DNA from: Cycas panzhihuaensis
Lineage: Eukaryota > Cycadophyta
Length of the DNA: 64,000 bases
Assembly: GCA_023213395.1 (NCBI GenBank)
Contig: CM041465.1
Span: forward strand, 234,739,741 to 234,803,740
Direction of reading: 5' to 3'
Shown here: piece after piece, positions 1-11,895 of the stretch
How the letters are laid out: every line of letters starts with the position of its first letter
How positions within the stretch are numbered: position 1 is the stretch's first letter
The notes under the pieces: generated by a model
The model's input: the letters and a program-made list of their open reading frames with translations, nothing else
Told to the model about the DNA's origin: nothing
Database searches by the model: none
Translations under genes and position numbers: made by a program

Positions 1-1108
1 GTTTAGAGGGGGCGAGGACCAGGCTTATGTCCATCACTCAGTGGAGGCCACATCGCTAGACCTCCTCACCATGATAGACTACATAGCAGACCTATACAAA
101 GCTGTGAGGTGGGATAGCGATGACAAGATAGGTGGGGTAGGAGTGCCCCTAGGAGATGACGAGGGCAACAATGGAGGTGATGGGGCCAGCCCATCATAAG
201 TTACAAGAGAGGTAGGCCCATCAGGGACCGCAGGTGGAGAGGCAAGTCCATCAGGGACTGCAGGTGGAGAGGTAAGCCCGTCAAGAGTTACACAGGAGGG
301 TAGGGGGCCAGTGACACGGGCCTATCGGTTACGGATCGTTAGGAGATCTGGAGAGGTAGTTACACCAATTAAGGAGAGGAGGGATGCCCCAATTACTGAG
401 GCGGTAGTTGAGGAGGTACCTGTAGCTAGTGGAGTACCTGGTAGAGGCAGTCACCTATGTAGAGGAGTTGATAGCTGCACCAGGTAAGACATAACCTTCT
501 CTATCATCGTTTGGTTGCTAGATATACATGTATAGTTTGATTTTGATTTAATATATGTATGGACATGTACTGATACATGATGTGTCAGATTGCAGGTATA
601 GCAGATATCCAGAGACTGGTGGAGGCAGTAGTCCAGGAGATGTTCCTCCAGGCCTACACAGAGGGGCAGCCTCCATCCAGGTGGATGATGAGCCCCGATC
701 GGCAGGCGCCCACGCAGTTTGTTTGCCCCATTGGTGAGGATGAGAGACATATAGATTGCAGAGTCCCAAGAGTATAAGGCACGTATGGAATAGCAATAGA
801 TAGAGCTGGATACTACCCAGGCTCAGAGGGATACCTTATAGAGTCAGGTACACGCACTAGAGGCTCAAGGAGGAGCTGGAGGGGATACAGAGAGCCGTAT
901 TTAGCTAGCAGTGATGGAGGAGCATCTCAGAGGGATGGAGGTGAGGCTCCGCAGTGTAGAGAGTGATCGAGATCATATCGAGGCCCAATATGATCGACTA
1001 GTAGATGAGGTGGCATTGAGGTCGATGAGGAGTAGGACCCATACTCACACAGCGACGATGCCCCTAAGGAGGCTACAAGATGAGGGGAGCAAGAAAAGAG
1101 GCTCCTAG
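1..1108 (+). pseudogene. 3' half of the antisense (opposite-strand) gene of element C, with one intron
   Basis: This aligns with 21524-22629 of element B and runs opposite to the element's gag-pol. Positions 1-483 correspond to the acidic linker and 596-1108 to the C-terminal exon. The exon begins with residues resembling IADIQRLVEAVVQEMF and ends in a charged heptad-like stretch (MEVRLRSVESDRDHIEAQYD), probably a coiled coil. A 112-nt intron at 484-595 (GTAAGA donor, TTGCAG acceptor) keeps the frame as a G codon split g/gt. Several in-frame stops (for example near 776 and 838) make this copy non-functional. The function of the protein is unknown; the N-terminal domain seen in B resembles the plant mobile domain. 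The 5' half lies left of the window. Confidence 0.7.
484..595 (+). other. Intron 2 of the antisense gene, copy in element C
   Basis: The donor CAG/GTAAGA at 484 and acceptor TTGCAG/GT at 595 enclose 112 nt rich in T and A. The homologous intron in B is 111 nt at 22013-22123. In both copies removal joins a phase-1 codon, and the flanking exons are far better conserved than the interior. This is inferred from sequence, not from transcripts. Confidence 0.65.
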
Positions 1109-1929
1109 AGACTAAGGAGGAGTCTAGGAGGGATGTGGTCCCCAGGAGAGGGATTGCATTGACCAAAAGATGACACCCTAGGGGTGGGGTAGTAGTAGAG
1201 TAGTATATAGAAGTTTTGTTTTAAACAGGGGAAAACACGGACCTCCAGGAGTCACCATATATAGTCACATGATTGTACCATCCCTGCAAGGACTTTGGCT
1301 TCCCACAAAAGATGTACCATATCATTTGTATGATATGACACATGATTATTTTGATGTATATAGACGGGGTGATTGATACCCCATTTGGTGTATGATGATG
1401 CATATCATAGCATGTGATGGATGATATATATGCTTTTGTTTGCATGTTTATATATGTATGTATACGAGGGTGTGCAGATGCGTGAGGATATGTATGATTG
1501 TACTTTGAGCTAATTATTGTATGATTTTTATGTTATGATATTTGTTTGAGCCATACACATTTCCTTTCATGTAGGGGCATATTCTTAGCAGAGGCACACA
1601 CAATCACCATAAGTAGCGGTGATAGATACATGTGAGGCTAGGAAATAGGGTGGCACACATGTCCACATGGGAGCATAGTGGGATATGCAAAGGAAATACC
1701 AATAGGATGGGAGTGATGGCACTTTAGAATGCCATCCTAATTGGGGGCATTGCCCAAATAGGAGGACAAGATCCTAGGAGGAATGGGAACAAGGGTTCTG
1801 TTGGAGGAACCAAAATGGAATGAGAGGGTCACCCCAAACTGTCATTTTGCCTATGGCTAGGAGGAATGGGAACAAGCTTAGGGTGGTAGTTTAGTCTCAT
1901 TTCACAGTGTGAAAGAGGTAACAAAGAAA
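1109..1929. other. Non-coding spacer between antisense gene end and pol end in element C
   Basis: This is homologous to 22630-23337 of B. Recognisable blocks are the stretch around 1250-1300 (catatatagtcacatg) and the later direct matches around 1600-1900. I see no open frame with family resemblance on either strand. It probably holds the 3' ends of two convergent transcription units, pol from the right and the antisense gene from the left. Confidence 0.6.
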
Positions 1930-3530
1930 TTATGTATGGAATTTCTTGAGGAATTTCCTGTTAACAACTTTCTCAAATTCAAGGCCCTCCAGGGTGGCGA
2001 TCCTATAGGCATCGTTATCAAGACTCTCGAGAACAACAAAGGGGCCAGTCCATTTGGGTTCGAATTTAGTCAAGTGGTCATGGAGATATTCCAATTTGAG
2101 GACATGGTCCCCAAGATATAAAGGATGGGAATGAAGGTGTTTATCGTAGGTCCTTTGTGAGCAGGCTTTAGATGCGAGGTAAGCCTAGTTAGTGACTAAA
2201 CATCTCTCATCCAAGGCTTCGAGGTCTAAGAGGCGAGCCTAACGGATAAACTCCTTATCAATAAGACCTCAAAGGGAAACTCATAGAGAGGGGACCTCCA
2301 CTTCCAAAGGGAGTACAACCTTGGTCCCGTAAACTAGGGAGAATGGAGTCATTCCTGTAGCAACACAGATAGAGGTATGGTAGGCTCAGAAGGTGGAAGG
2401 GAGTTGGAGGTGCCAATCTCTCTAAGATTGAGCAACAGTTTTCTTTAAGATATTGATAAGGGTTTTGTTAAATTATTCAACTTGACCATTCGCCTGGGGG
2501 TAATAAGGAGAAGAGGTTTTATGAGAGATCTTGAATTTCTCACAAAGTTCATCCATCTCCTTGTTACAAAAAGGGGTTCTGTCAACTGTAACTAAGACGT
2601 TAGGAATCCCAAAGCGGTAAATGATGTACTGGTAGATGAAAGTAGCTATCATCTTGCTAGGGGTAGTAGTCAAAGGAATGGTTTCTACCCATTTAGTAAA
2701 GTACTCTGTGGCAGTCAAGATAGACTTGTGGTGTGACGAAGAAGGTGATGATATGGCCCCAATGAGGTCTAGACCCCATTAGGAAAAGGGCCATGTAGAA
2801 ATGATAGGATGAAGAGCCTTAGAAGGCATATGAGAGATGTCGGTGTGCTCTTGGCATCATCGACATCTCAAAGTGTAAACATAGGCATCCTCGAAGAGGG
2901 GTGGCCAATAATAGCCCATACAAAGGATCCTATGGGCCATGGATTGGCCCCCAAAGTGGCCCCCACAAATGCTATGGTGGCATTCACAAAATATCTGGTC
3001 CACCTCATCAGAAGTGACACAACAGAGGAGGATCCTATCGAAGGATCTCTTGTACAATACTTTATCCATAAGGAAGTATTGCCTAGCGGAGGTTCAGATA
3101 TAAGACCTAACCTTGTTACTAGCTTTCAGGTGGTACTGCTACTGTGTAAGGTACCGTACAATGTCACCATACCACTTGCTATTAATGAGTGGATGGGAAG
3201 GAGTTCCCTAAATGATCAAAATAGACTCATCAGGAAGAGAATTATCAATAGGGCCATCAAGCAAGTTAGGGATGGGGGCATCTATGAGTTGCTCTGCCAC
3301 TACCATCCCTTTCTTTGATTTCCTATTGATGATGTAGAGATCGAATTCCTGAAGAACGATGGCCCAATGACCAGCTCTACCTGTCAGGTCAGAATGAGTA
3401 AGTAGATAGTGCAAGGGATCAGATTGAATGATCACCTTGGTAGTGTTACCGAGCAAGTAATGCCTAAACTTCTTGGTTGCGTGAACCGAGAGGTATTTCT
3501 TCTCGACCAAAGAGTAGTTGAGTTTAGCGA
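1930..3530 (-). pseudogene. Element C pol, integrase and C-terminal part of RT-linked RNase H
   Basis: The minus-strand reading ends with stop TAA at 1930-1932, the same position as the pol stop in B. Going upstream come a GPY/F-type tail (KWTGPF near 2040-2060), the integrase core with PYYPQANGQVE (2473-2505, the catalytic Glu kept), a degraded second Asp site (VTVDRTPF, normally TDNGT), the TATEYFTKWVE segment near 2700, and an H2C2 zinc region at about 2840-3069 (GGHFGGQSMAHRIL). The part from about 3330 to 3530 is the C-terminal RNase H segment (KKFRHYLLGNTTKVII). The frame breaks several times by TAG stops. The catalytic loss and the interruption by A at 3531 make it non-functional. Confidence 0.8.
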
Positions 3531-6042
3531 TTGACGCTACTACAACGGATAACCGCACCGACCGAGCAGGCGGGGAGAGATGGTGACGAAACCAGAGGAA
3601 GTGGAACCTACAAGGCAAGCAACTACCACGAGCGCCTGCGCCGGAGCGAGTTCGGATCCGCAATGGAGTATGGCTACTGGGTGACCCTTCGCCGCCTTGA
3701 GCGAAGGGCGAAGATACGTAGGACGAACCCTGTTGACTGAGTAGGCCCCTCCCACCCTTGGGTGGCCAGAAGGGAGAGAGAAAGAACCTAACAAGGATAG
3801 GCCAAGAACAATCCTATGCAATCTAACTGCACACGAGCGATGCGAAGCAAGAGTCAAGGCGCTAAGGAAGAGGGAGGAAGGGTAAGAGAGAAGAAGACTC
3901 CTACAACCTTTCCTACGAATAACAAAAGTACATGCAACAAGGCAAACAAATCGCAAAACCAATACAAAGGCAATTTCCCTTTTAATCTTTCGATGTTCTA
4001 ATTACTAGGAAAGGAATAAAAGGTAAAAAAGCAAGGGGTGCGAAGGGGAACAAAGCGTGCACCTGGGCCGAAGGCGTGAGAGATGGCGTAGCCTTCAGGA
4101 GGAGCACCCAACCACTCAAGGCACTGGGATGTGAAATGTAGCATGGCGAAAGGGGCTTCCTTACCTTCCTCAGAAAAATAAATGCGATAATCAAGGAAGG
4201 AAAGAAACACTAACTAGCAAATGAGATAGCATAAAATATGCCACCTGCGAGGGACGCTACCGTGGAAGGGGCAACGGCAACGCCTCCGCAAGGCCCCGAG
4301 TACCAGAAGCAACAAAGGTCTCCTCCTGCCGAGGGGAGACACCTATATGCAACACAAAGATCTAGCAATATATGTCTATCAACATAAACGAGAGTCTAAA
4401 TGTACATGCATCGTTGTCACCCAATAAGGGAAATACCAAAGAAGAACGATCCAAATGAAAGGAAACAACAAGGTAAGCCTCGAGTGGCCTACCGCCCGCA
4501 ATGGTGCCCAAACCTCTCCCCAAGAGCCACGGGCAGCGAGGAGAAAGTCAAGACTCAAGGCCGGAAAACTACCGCAAGAAGGGGCAAGAAAGACCCAAAG
4601 ACACCGACGGGACCGGATGCTACGGGAGCAAACCGCAACCGGGAGCAAAGGTGGAGCAAGAACCCGCTGGGGCCTATGGACTGCACCCAAACTGAATAAA
4701 GGGTTCCCAAATCACCGCAACTTGTGACAAATACCGGTTTGGGCAACCAAGGGGAGCCTTCAACCCTTGTTTGCAAGCCAAGAGTAGCACGGGCGAGAGG
4801 GAGGCTTGAGGGCTTTGAGCCGCTTAGGAGCGTGGGTGTGGTGCGAATCCACCCAGCCTCGCCCAAAGCCTATGCAACCTCAACGCCACGCTTTGGACAA
4901 AGAACGCAGTAAGAAGCAGGGAGAGTGGTACGTTAGCCCTCAAGAGGGAGGAAAACCAACTCTCAAGCAACAAATGAAAACAAATAAGTCAAGTGTAGAT
5001 ATCACCAAAACAAATACAAAGTGAAGAGTACTGAAAGGGAGGCAAGGGATTTGCCCCACCAAAAGACAACAAGAAGGGCCGGAACAAATGTACCAGACTG
5101 AATAGAGCAGCTGTGGGCCCTGCTATGGAGGTGGAACAGAAACACTGCAAACGGGAGCTCGTGGATCGCCTGGTAGAAAACAATGGAAACTGGCTTAAAG
5201 GAGCCTCCAAGGCTGAGGGCCGAGAGAATGTCTCACCAAGCCAAAGGAGAGTCAAGGTCAGATGAAGAGTGCAGTCCAGCTTGTTGCAAAGAAACAAAGG
5301 TAAGAGAGCAGAGCAGAGAGTGTTCCTCTTGAGAGTAAATCCAAAAGTGAGCCAAAAAGATCCAAAAAGAGCCAAAAGATGTTTAAGTACTAAAGCAAAA
5401 CCCTAAAGTACGCGAATAGTACCTACCGGGAGGGAGAAAAGGCGAAACCACGTGGCGCTTTAATAAATACGAAATTGCCACCATGGATTTTAAAAACAAC
5501 AGAGACAACAGATCATGGAATTTTAGCAGATCACGAATATTCCAAATGCATCACTGAAAATTCCAGATCACAAGATCACTACAGACTGCCAAGATTACGA
5601 CCAGATGCACCAGAGACACAAATGGGGCCCACCAACCGTCCAGTCGGGGCAAACTAGAAAAGGCTAAAGGACAACTAAAACACCCACCCGGAGCAAACAA
5701 GCCAAGAAACGCCCACGGAGCGTAAATAGGCCCCCAAATGAGGTGGCAAGCTAACCAAGCGACGATGAGACATCACATGGGTGGAGGTGGCGAAACCCGG
5801 TGGATCCAGGAGAGAGGAGGGCGATGCGAAGTAATACGGCCACTGTGGTGCCACACTCGCTAAGAGTGTGCCCCGCTATAGTCGCCATAGTTAAACATAG
5901 TGTGGACGACGACCGTGCCGCCCACAAAGTCATACGATGCAAATATGTAAGGCATAATCAAGACATAAAAGTGATGATAATGCTAGAGACATACCGCACT
6001 TACCCGAGTCTGATTCCAGATCCATTCCCGAAGCCGGAAACA
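3531..6042 (-). repeat. 3' LTR of element A
   Basis: It starts ttgacgctac (right LTR tggacgctac) and ends ggaaaca. It matches 11896-14408 over its length, with runs of about 100 identical bases (for example 4021-4105) separated by patches full of 1-6 base indels. It contains the conserved ccacccttgggtgg palindrome near 3747 and the splice-donor-like block at 4152-4169. A weak TATA-like gtttaagtac lies at 5381-5390, about 650 bp from the U3 end. Confidence 0.9.
4152..4169 (-). promoter_or_regulatory. Conserved splice-donor-like block in LTR (element A, 3' LTR)
   Basis: The minus strand reads aggaaggtaaggaagccc, containing AAG/GTAAG, a near-consensus plant 5' splice site. The same block is found in the other LTRs of the window at equivalent positions, about 1.2-1.3 kb downstream of the TATA box. 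Splicing is inferred only. Confidence 0.45.
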
Positions 6043-6376
6043 TCGCCTCGCGCAGAGCCTCGCCGCCGAAGCCCGATGCGATGGCGACGCCGGCAACACA
6101 ACTGCCAAGAGTACATGTGTATATAGATATATCAATCAAGATCGATCAAGAGGCAAGGGTGCCATGAAAGTGTCGCGGGCGAACGCTGCGGATACGAAAG
6201 CGGTGGAGACAACATAGGGCCGCCATGAGCCACCCGAAACCGACCGGGAGAAAGAGACAAAGTAGGGGCCGCCCCCACCACAATGAATGCAAAGGAGCAT
6301 GCAGACCACATGGGGACCAAATGGTGGGTACCATAGTTTTACCTCGTTAGCAACCCGATTTCGAGGTGCGAGCAGA

Positions 6377-6892
6377 TCAAGCGGTTGAGCGACTAACTAC
6401 CGAGGCTTGGGCGATGTGGAAGGCCAAGCAAGGCTCGTGGACTACGCCAGGCGAGACAAAGGCGCCAAGGATGAGGCGAACAAGGCTATCCGCCTCTGAG
6501 AGCCCGAGGGATATGCCGGATATCAACAGAAGAGAAACGCCGAGGGATCCGCTAGAAGCAAGAGTCCTCATGAGGGCATCGCACTGCAGAGACCCGGGTG
6601 AGATGAGACACCACAACTTGAGAGTCGCAGAGCAAAACAATGGGTCCGTGATGGAAACGAAGGGCACGCAGAAGGGCTTCATGACACCGATACTCGGCTC
6701 ATTGTTGGTAGCCTCCGGAGGAAGATCCCAGAGCGAGGAGATCATAACCGTAAGGGTCATGAGAATCCACGCAATGCAAGGTTCAGGGTTACCGCGCTCC
6801 GCCCGCTTGCAGAAAGATGTGTATGCACATAGGTGACACAAAATCCAAGCAGATGATCGCTGATGAAGGCAACACTTAGAAAATGTATACAA
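6377..6892 (-). pseudogene. Second (archaeal-type) RNase H of element A, broken
   Basis: Fragments match the intact domain of B (19087-19680) in order: GNPEP, the catalytic-Glu region PEATNNE, LRTLAS, and the final Asp region EADSLVRLIL. They lie in different frames because of short indels around CAG, CTG and CG sites, so the protein as read is not a working RNase H. If the indels are sequencing errors, the true copy may be open. It sits between the 3' LTR and the spacer, as in B. Confidence 0.7.
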
Positions 6893-7504
6893 TGTGGCCG
6901 TGAAGGGTAGGAGGACCTAGCAATGAGGTAACCTGTATGGGCCATAGCAGATGAACATGGATGGATAGTTTGGCGAGGAAAGCACTGCCTGTGGGGTCAT
7001 ATATAAGACCATATGATTGTACCCCCTCGCAAGGACACCGGCTTCCTGTGATGTATGATGACATGATTTTGATATGTATATATGCATGGGGTGAGTGTTA
7101 TGTTGTGTAGTAGGTGATTCATGTTATGAACATTTTATTGTATGATGCACACGCTTCCTTCCATGTATAACCACACACCTAATCAGGGCACACACACACC
7201 GTGAGCGGACGACATGGAGGTGTGAGGTTAGAAGTTGTATGCATATATGTCCGCAGGAGAGCATAACGATATGCGAAGGAAACGCCAGACAGAAAGAGGG
7301 GCAACACGTTTCAAGCCGCCCTCCCGCTGGGAGATGCCCAAGCGAGAGGACCAAGGTTCCCGAGGATACGGAACGCGGGTTCCGCTGGACGAACCGTAGA
7401 GACAAAGCGGGTCCACCTTAAATAGCCATTCTACACGCTACTGGAAGAATGGGGACAACCTAAGATGGTAGTTTAGGCTCGTTTGGCAGGCGAGGGATCA
7501 AGGG
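6893..7504. other. Spacer of element A containing a deletion junction
   Basis: Up to about 6940 the sequence matches B 19690-19740 (aggaggacctagcaatgagg). From about 6965 it matches B 22725 onward (ggaaagcac, then ggggtcatatata). The whole antisense gene, its TATA box and introns, nearly 3 kb in B, are therefore missing. No coding sequence is seen. Confidence 0.75.
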
Positions 7505-8240
7505 TCAAGCGTAAAACTTTAAGGAACATCCCATTAACCGCTTTCAAATTCGAGCCTCCGTGGTGGCTATCCTATAGGCACCATTATCGAGATTCGATAA
7601 TGACAAAAGGACCGACCCACCGGTTGGAATTTGGTCAAACTACCATGGAGATATTCGAGCTTGAGGACATAGTCCCCGGAAACAAAGGGCTGAACGCAGT
7701 GTTTATCGTGGAAATCGACGATATGCGATTGCCCCGCTCTTTTGGCAACGGAACAATATTAGAGACCCACTTAGGGTAATCAATAGAAGTAACAAGCCTG
7801 AAGATCCGTAAGCTTCTCAACCTCCATCTCGACGGCAGAGAGCTTCGGTGAAGAGGACGCCGCTCGCGCATGTGATGGGCGCCGTGAAGGGTGGTGAGGT
7901 TATGGGTGACAATCGAGGGTCGATTCCCTTCATGTCAAGATAATCCCACGCGAAAATGTCTCAAATTCCCCGGAATGTAAGGGAATATTCCCTAATCTCA
8001 TCGAGAGCATTCCGCCCAACCCTAATGACCTTGTTCGGCCAAGACTACGCCTTGAATTCCCCATGCACATGGCATTGCCCTCTTCAAAGTGAAGAGGGCA
8101 AGATCAACCGGAGGAGGAGGAATAGAGAGGGATCGACGCATGAGCGTGATCCGATTGCAAGGATCTTCCTGACCAAGCCGGTGGTGACCGTAAGGCGATT
8201 AGGTGCAAGGCCCGCTAGGTGTTTCCAAATAGGTTGATCA
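7505..8240 (-). pseudogene. Element A pol remnant, integrase tail fused to RT N-terminal part
   Basis: The pol stop is TGA at 7505-7507 and the first 200 nt upstream match the integrase C-terminus of B. At about 7711 the homology jumps to the RT region of B near 25766, recognised by YPKWVSNIVP around 7760-7790. About 2.2 kb are absent: the RT palm with its catalytic Asp residues, RNase H and the integrase core. Remaining parts are frameshifted. It cannot supply polymerase or integrase. Confidence 0.75.
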
Positions 8241-9379
8241 TCCTCGAAATAGTCCACCCATGGATGACCCTATTTCGAGTAGAAGAAGCGCCAGAAGGAA
8301 AGGAGCAACGGACGGGCGATCATCGGATCGCTTCAACTCTTTCATGGAACAAGGAAAACTAGAAGAGGCTCCTCGAGAGGAGCGAAAGGCACCTCAAACC
8401 ATCACCGCGGGGTAATGAAAAAGAAGAACCGACGGCCAAGTGTCAAGACGAGCGATGGTGTGTGACACGACGAGGGGCTAGTCTCACCAACGAGAGGTTC
8501 CAAACGAGGGTCTAGAGCGAGATGTACTACCTATCACGCCAAGGAAAGAAATGGGTGGAGATAACCTCGCTCCGCTGCGATTCATCATCACGAACGAAGC
8601 AAGGTACCCATAACTCCCGACGCCAATAGGGGCAAACGCGAGACTAGGAAAGGAAGATGTGGGATCTTCTTCGACGGATTGGGTATACCAATTGAACAAG
8701 CCGAGGCGTGAGTGGGTGAACCTTGGTTTGCCGAATTGGCATAATGAGTTTGTTTGGCAAAGGGCGCTCACGGAACCACTCTCATTCGTCCGTCATGGAC
8801 GAATTTAAGTCGCCCCAAAGGGTCGAACACACGGCCCCATTTGGTCGAGCCATGGGCGACTCAAGGAGGTTGTAATCCACGCCAACGCCGAGGACTACAA
8901 CATCTAAGAAGAACGGTTTTGCCCCAAGGGTGAGCCAATCGCGATGCATCCGAGAGGGTCTTCGCCATCATACCCTCGCATCGCCAGGAACGGTTCCATA
9001 TGAGATACCAAGCTCTTGCATAACACGCAAGGGCATGGCATCGATGTAAGAGCCGCTGTCGGCAACAGCTTCTTCTGAGGGTACAATCAGCGACGATCGT
9101 GATGGTGAATGGGAAGTTCCACCGACGCTCCCTGCTCACCCATGGAGGAAGATCCTTAGGATCGAAGGAAATAGTGGGTTCGCCACTGGGCGACGCCCAA
9201 AGCGTGACAGCACATCTCCCGATCCTAAAGCTTCCAGAGGAGGGCCCGCTGCGACAACTCCTCGAACGCCCATCAAGGACATTCCCCGCAGCCGATCGTA
9301 TGGAGCTCGCCCACGACGGAGAAGGGTTTACCCTTCCCAAGTTGGGTAAGTGCCCTTCAAAGTCGTGAACGACCCCGCA
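8241..9379 (-). pseudogene. Element A protease and protease-RT linker
   Basis: This is homologous to B 26300-27450. The protease active site DSGS is preserved at 9049-9060 in the minus strand, preceded by the N-terminal segment SFDPKDLPP near 9150-9180. The linker region carries SFPSLAFAPIGVGSYGYLASF at about 8600-8680, also found in B and C. Frames shift several times. Aspartic protease of this type would cut the Gag-Pol polyprotein inside the virus-like particle. Confidence 0.65.
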
Positions 9380-11735
9380 TGTGAATAGCCTTGGGGAAAA
9401 GAGGGATTTTGAGGAAGGGTCTCCTAAGGATCAAGGAACGGAAGAACCCAAGAACTCCCGCCGCTTCCTTAGCGCTTGAGATCGCGAAGGGCGAAAGCCT
9501 GAGTTGCTTCAAGCAACCGAATCACCTTCTTCCCCTATTCCGGTCGGAAGGCGACGAGTACCATGGCCAGGAGAACGAGAAGAGGAAGAAGAGTCGCGCC
9601 TTCCCTTTGTCGCGGAAGGGCTGGGATCGTGTGATCTTCCTGCTACGCTGTTCTTGGTTTGGAGGTTATGATCACGCTCCCCATGTTTAGGAAACTGATC
9701 CTTGTGAACAAAGTTGGTCTAGATTAGGCCTCGAGGCCCGCTTTGGGAGAGGAATCGCGCCGAGGGGCCCTTTCGATGCCGGGCCCTACAACGTGAATCG
9801 TCATGGAAGCAATCCCCATGAATGGAACACCACTTCTTCTCAAGCGAGGGCCTGACCTTCTCGCTGAGGATCGGGCGCCCCATTCCCCGGGAAGAGGAGC
9901 TTGGGTAGTTTGTTGGACTTGTTTGTTTGAAGTAGGAGACGAAGGACCTTGAAGCTTGAGCTCCTTCATCGTGACGAACGAACGAGCGTGACGAGGTGAG
10001 GGGATCTAAGGTCCTCTGAGGATGAGAGGAAGACCGCTTACCGAGAAGGTTTAGCTGCCTTTGGTAGGGGTGGTGCCTCACTGCTTGTGAGGGCTTAAGA
10101 GGTTTCTCGAGACCACTTGGATCTCAATAGCCTCCAACGCCAAGCACTTGGCGATCGCGAATCACACGTGGTCGCCCCCATCTCGAGGACTTCCACGTGG
10201 ACTTCGGACGGCGCATTGACAACAGTCCCGCCTCCTCCCGCAAAGTCGCCTTGGTGGAGCGAAGCAGATCGCGGAATCGCCGCACAACGCCACGACTCAT
10301 CTCATCGTGACCTTGTTTGAGCGAGAGAAGGGATTTCATCCGCCTCGAATGGGCGAAGCTACATCAAAGTAATTGATGAACTCGCCCACCAATTCACCGG
10401 AATGAATAGTGAGTGGGCGGGGAGACGATAAAACCATTTAAGGCGCCACCACCGCAAGGATCGAGGAAAGAGTTTCATCAAAATATGGTCGTAAGCCCAG
10501 TAATCGATGCAAGCCATAGAAACTACGGACATGTTCACCGGTCTTCATGACGAAGTCCCATCGAATCTAGGAACTTCGTGAGGATGAGGCGGCAAGTTGG
10601 TTCGCAACGCCTCAACCGAGAGGGTTGACCTAAAGTCCACGAAGGCGCGCCTTGCTCGAACCGTAGGATCAACGAACGCCGGTAGGTGGCGCGCAAGGAG
10701 CGGATGGGGGTAGGACACCCATCCTCCTTGAGGAACCACCCCTCACGACAAGAGGCGGGAAAAGGGCGCCTTGGAAGGGAGTCGATTCTCGCGAGCACAA
10801 CTGATGGAACCGCATTGGATGGCGAACAAGAGGGATGCGAATCGGTTCGCCCATACTGCCACCCGTAGGTGGGGCCATTCCGTATGGGTGTAGCTGATCC
10901 ACCCATAAACAGAAGACGGCTTCCCCTACCCCGCCCCCGTTGAGAAGTATACCCCGGGGAACGTAGAAAGAAGCGCCAACGCTACTGGTTGGAAGATGCG
11001 TGGGAACGAATCCCACCTGACTGGCAACTGGAAGGCTAGCAAGGCGACTAGGCCTACTAGGAGCAAGATGTGCCGATTAGGGGACACATTAGTTGGATCG
11101 AACTGCATGCTAACCCCGGTTGAGGACGGACACAGTGAGAAGGCCCTAAGGCATTAGGGCCTTGATAAGGGATGGAAGGTGCCACACGTGCCCCACCGCA
11201 GAAACGAATGGGGCGACGCGTAGGCACGAAAGGGTTTGTTGTCACAGAAAGGCTGACGAGGATGAAGCGTGAGGGGAAGAGCAGAGGAGGAAGAGGCTCC
11301 CTGCGGGACACCCTCAAGCCATTCGGGACGTGGTTGAGAGCATGCCGCACGGCATCCGTCAAGAGCCTCAAGCACGCCAACAGAGGAGTCCCCACATACC
11401 CATAAGAGGTGATCGGACCTCGAACAAGGCATGTCCATCAAGGTTCCTCATAAAATCACCATCGCGTGGCAATCCTCAGAGGAACGGATCCCTCACGGTG
11501 TGGGTAGAAGGATGGGGAGCACAAGAAAGGTGTTGATCGACGGGTAGTAAAGGAGTCACCCTCTTGGGTGGACTCGAATGATGAAGGAAGAGCTTGGGTT
11601 TCCATATCAAGCGTGGTAGGTCAATCAAGAGTACCCTTCCATAGTCGGACGGATCCGACGAGGCAAGAAGGTCATTTCGGGGTCTTCTAACAAAGGGGTA
11701 GACCGCGTAACGATTTAGAGAAACGGCGATGCAAG
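9380..11735 (-). pseudogene. Element A gag
   Basis: The region runs from a start near 11735 (aligned with the B start at 30001) to the Gag-Pol boundary. The capsid segment with PRFDGTSS near 10545-10570 and SLLSLKQGHDEM at about 10300-10335 is recognisable. The nucleocapsid knuckle C-x2-H-x4-H-x4-C (CSIHGDCFHDDSRC) is fully intact at 9788-9829, unlike in B or C. The capsid part is split among frames by short indels. The protein would form the particle shell and bind RNA. An intact knuckle in a copy without RT fits a recently active non-autonomous element, but the frame as read is not open. Confidence 0.7.
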
Positions 11736-11877
11736 GTCGACCGACGATGTCGTGAAAAGAGAAGGAACGGTATAACACACGCTGGGGGGCCCAACGTGGA
11801 GGTCAAGACAGTATAGAAAGGATCACACGTGAGTAGCGAAACCAACCAAGAGAGCGAGACTAGCTCCCTTCTTGGCG

Positions 11878-11894
11878 CCCCCAGACGGCCGCCA
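11878..11894 (-). other. Primer binding site of element A
   Basis: The minus strand begins TGGCGGCCGTCTGGGGG directly inside the right LTR. The other copies read TGGTGACCATACTGGGG or TGGCGACC, close to the complement of the 3' end of a plant tRNA-Arg as I remember it. The A version differs at a few bases in a patchy, indel-rich context. Confidence 0.6.
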
Positions 11895-11895
11895 G

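Noticed and set aside
1909-2121. Plus-strand 70-codon frame
   Set aside because: It is the complement of the integrase C-terminus of C; no independent conservation.
2809-3318. Plus-strand 169-codon frame (and the similar 24289-24627)
   Set aside because: Both are antisense shadows of the integrase zinc region; the minus frame carries the family motifs.
4400-4912. Overlapping plus-strand frames around 4400-4912 and 12826-13177
   Set aside because: They lie inside the LTRs of A, differ between the two LTRs through indels, and have no counterpart in the B, C or E LTRs.
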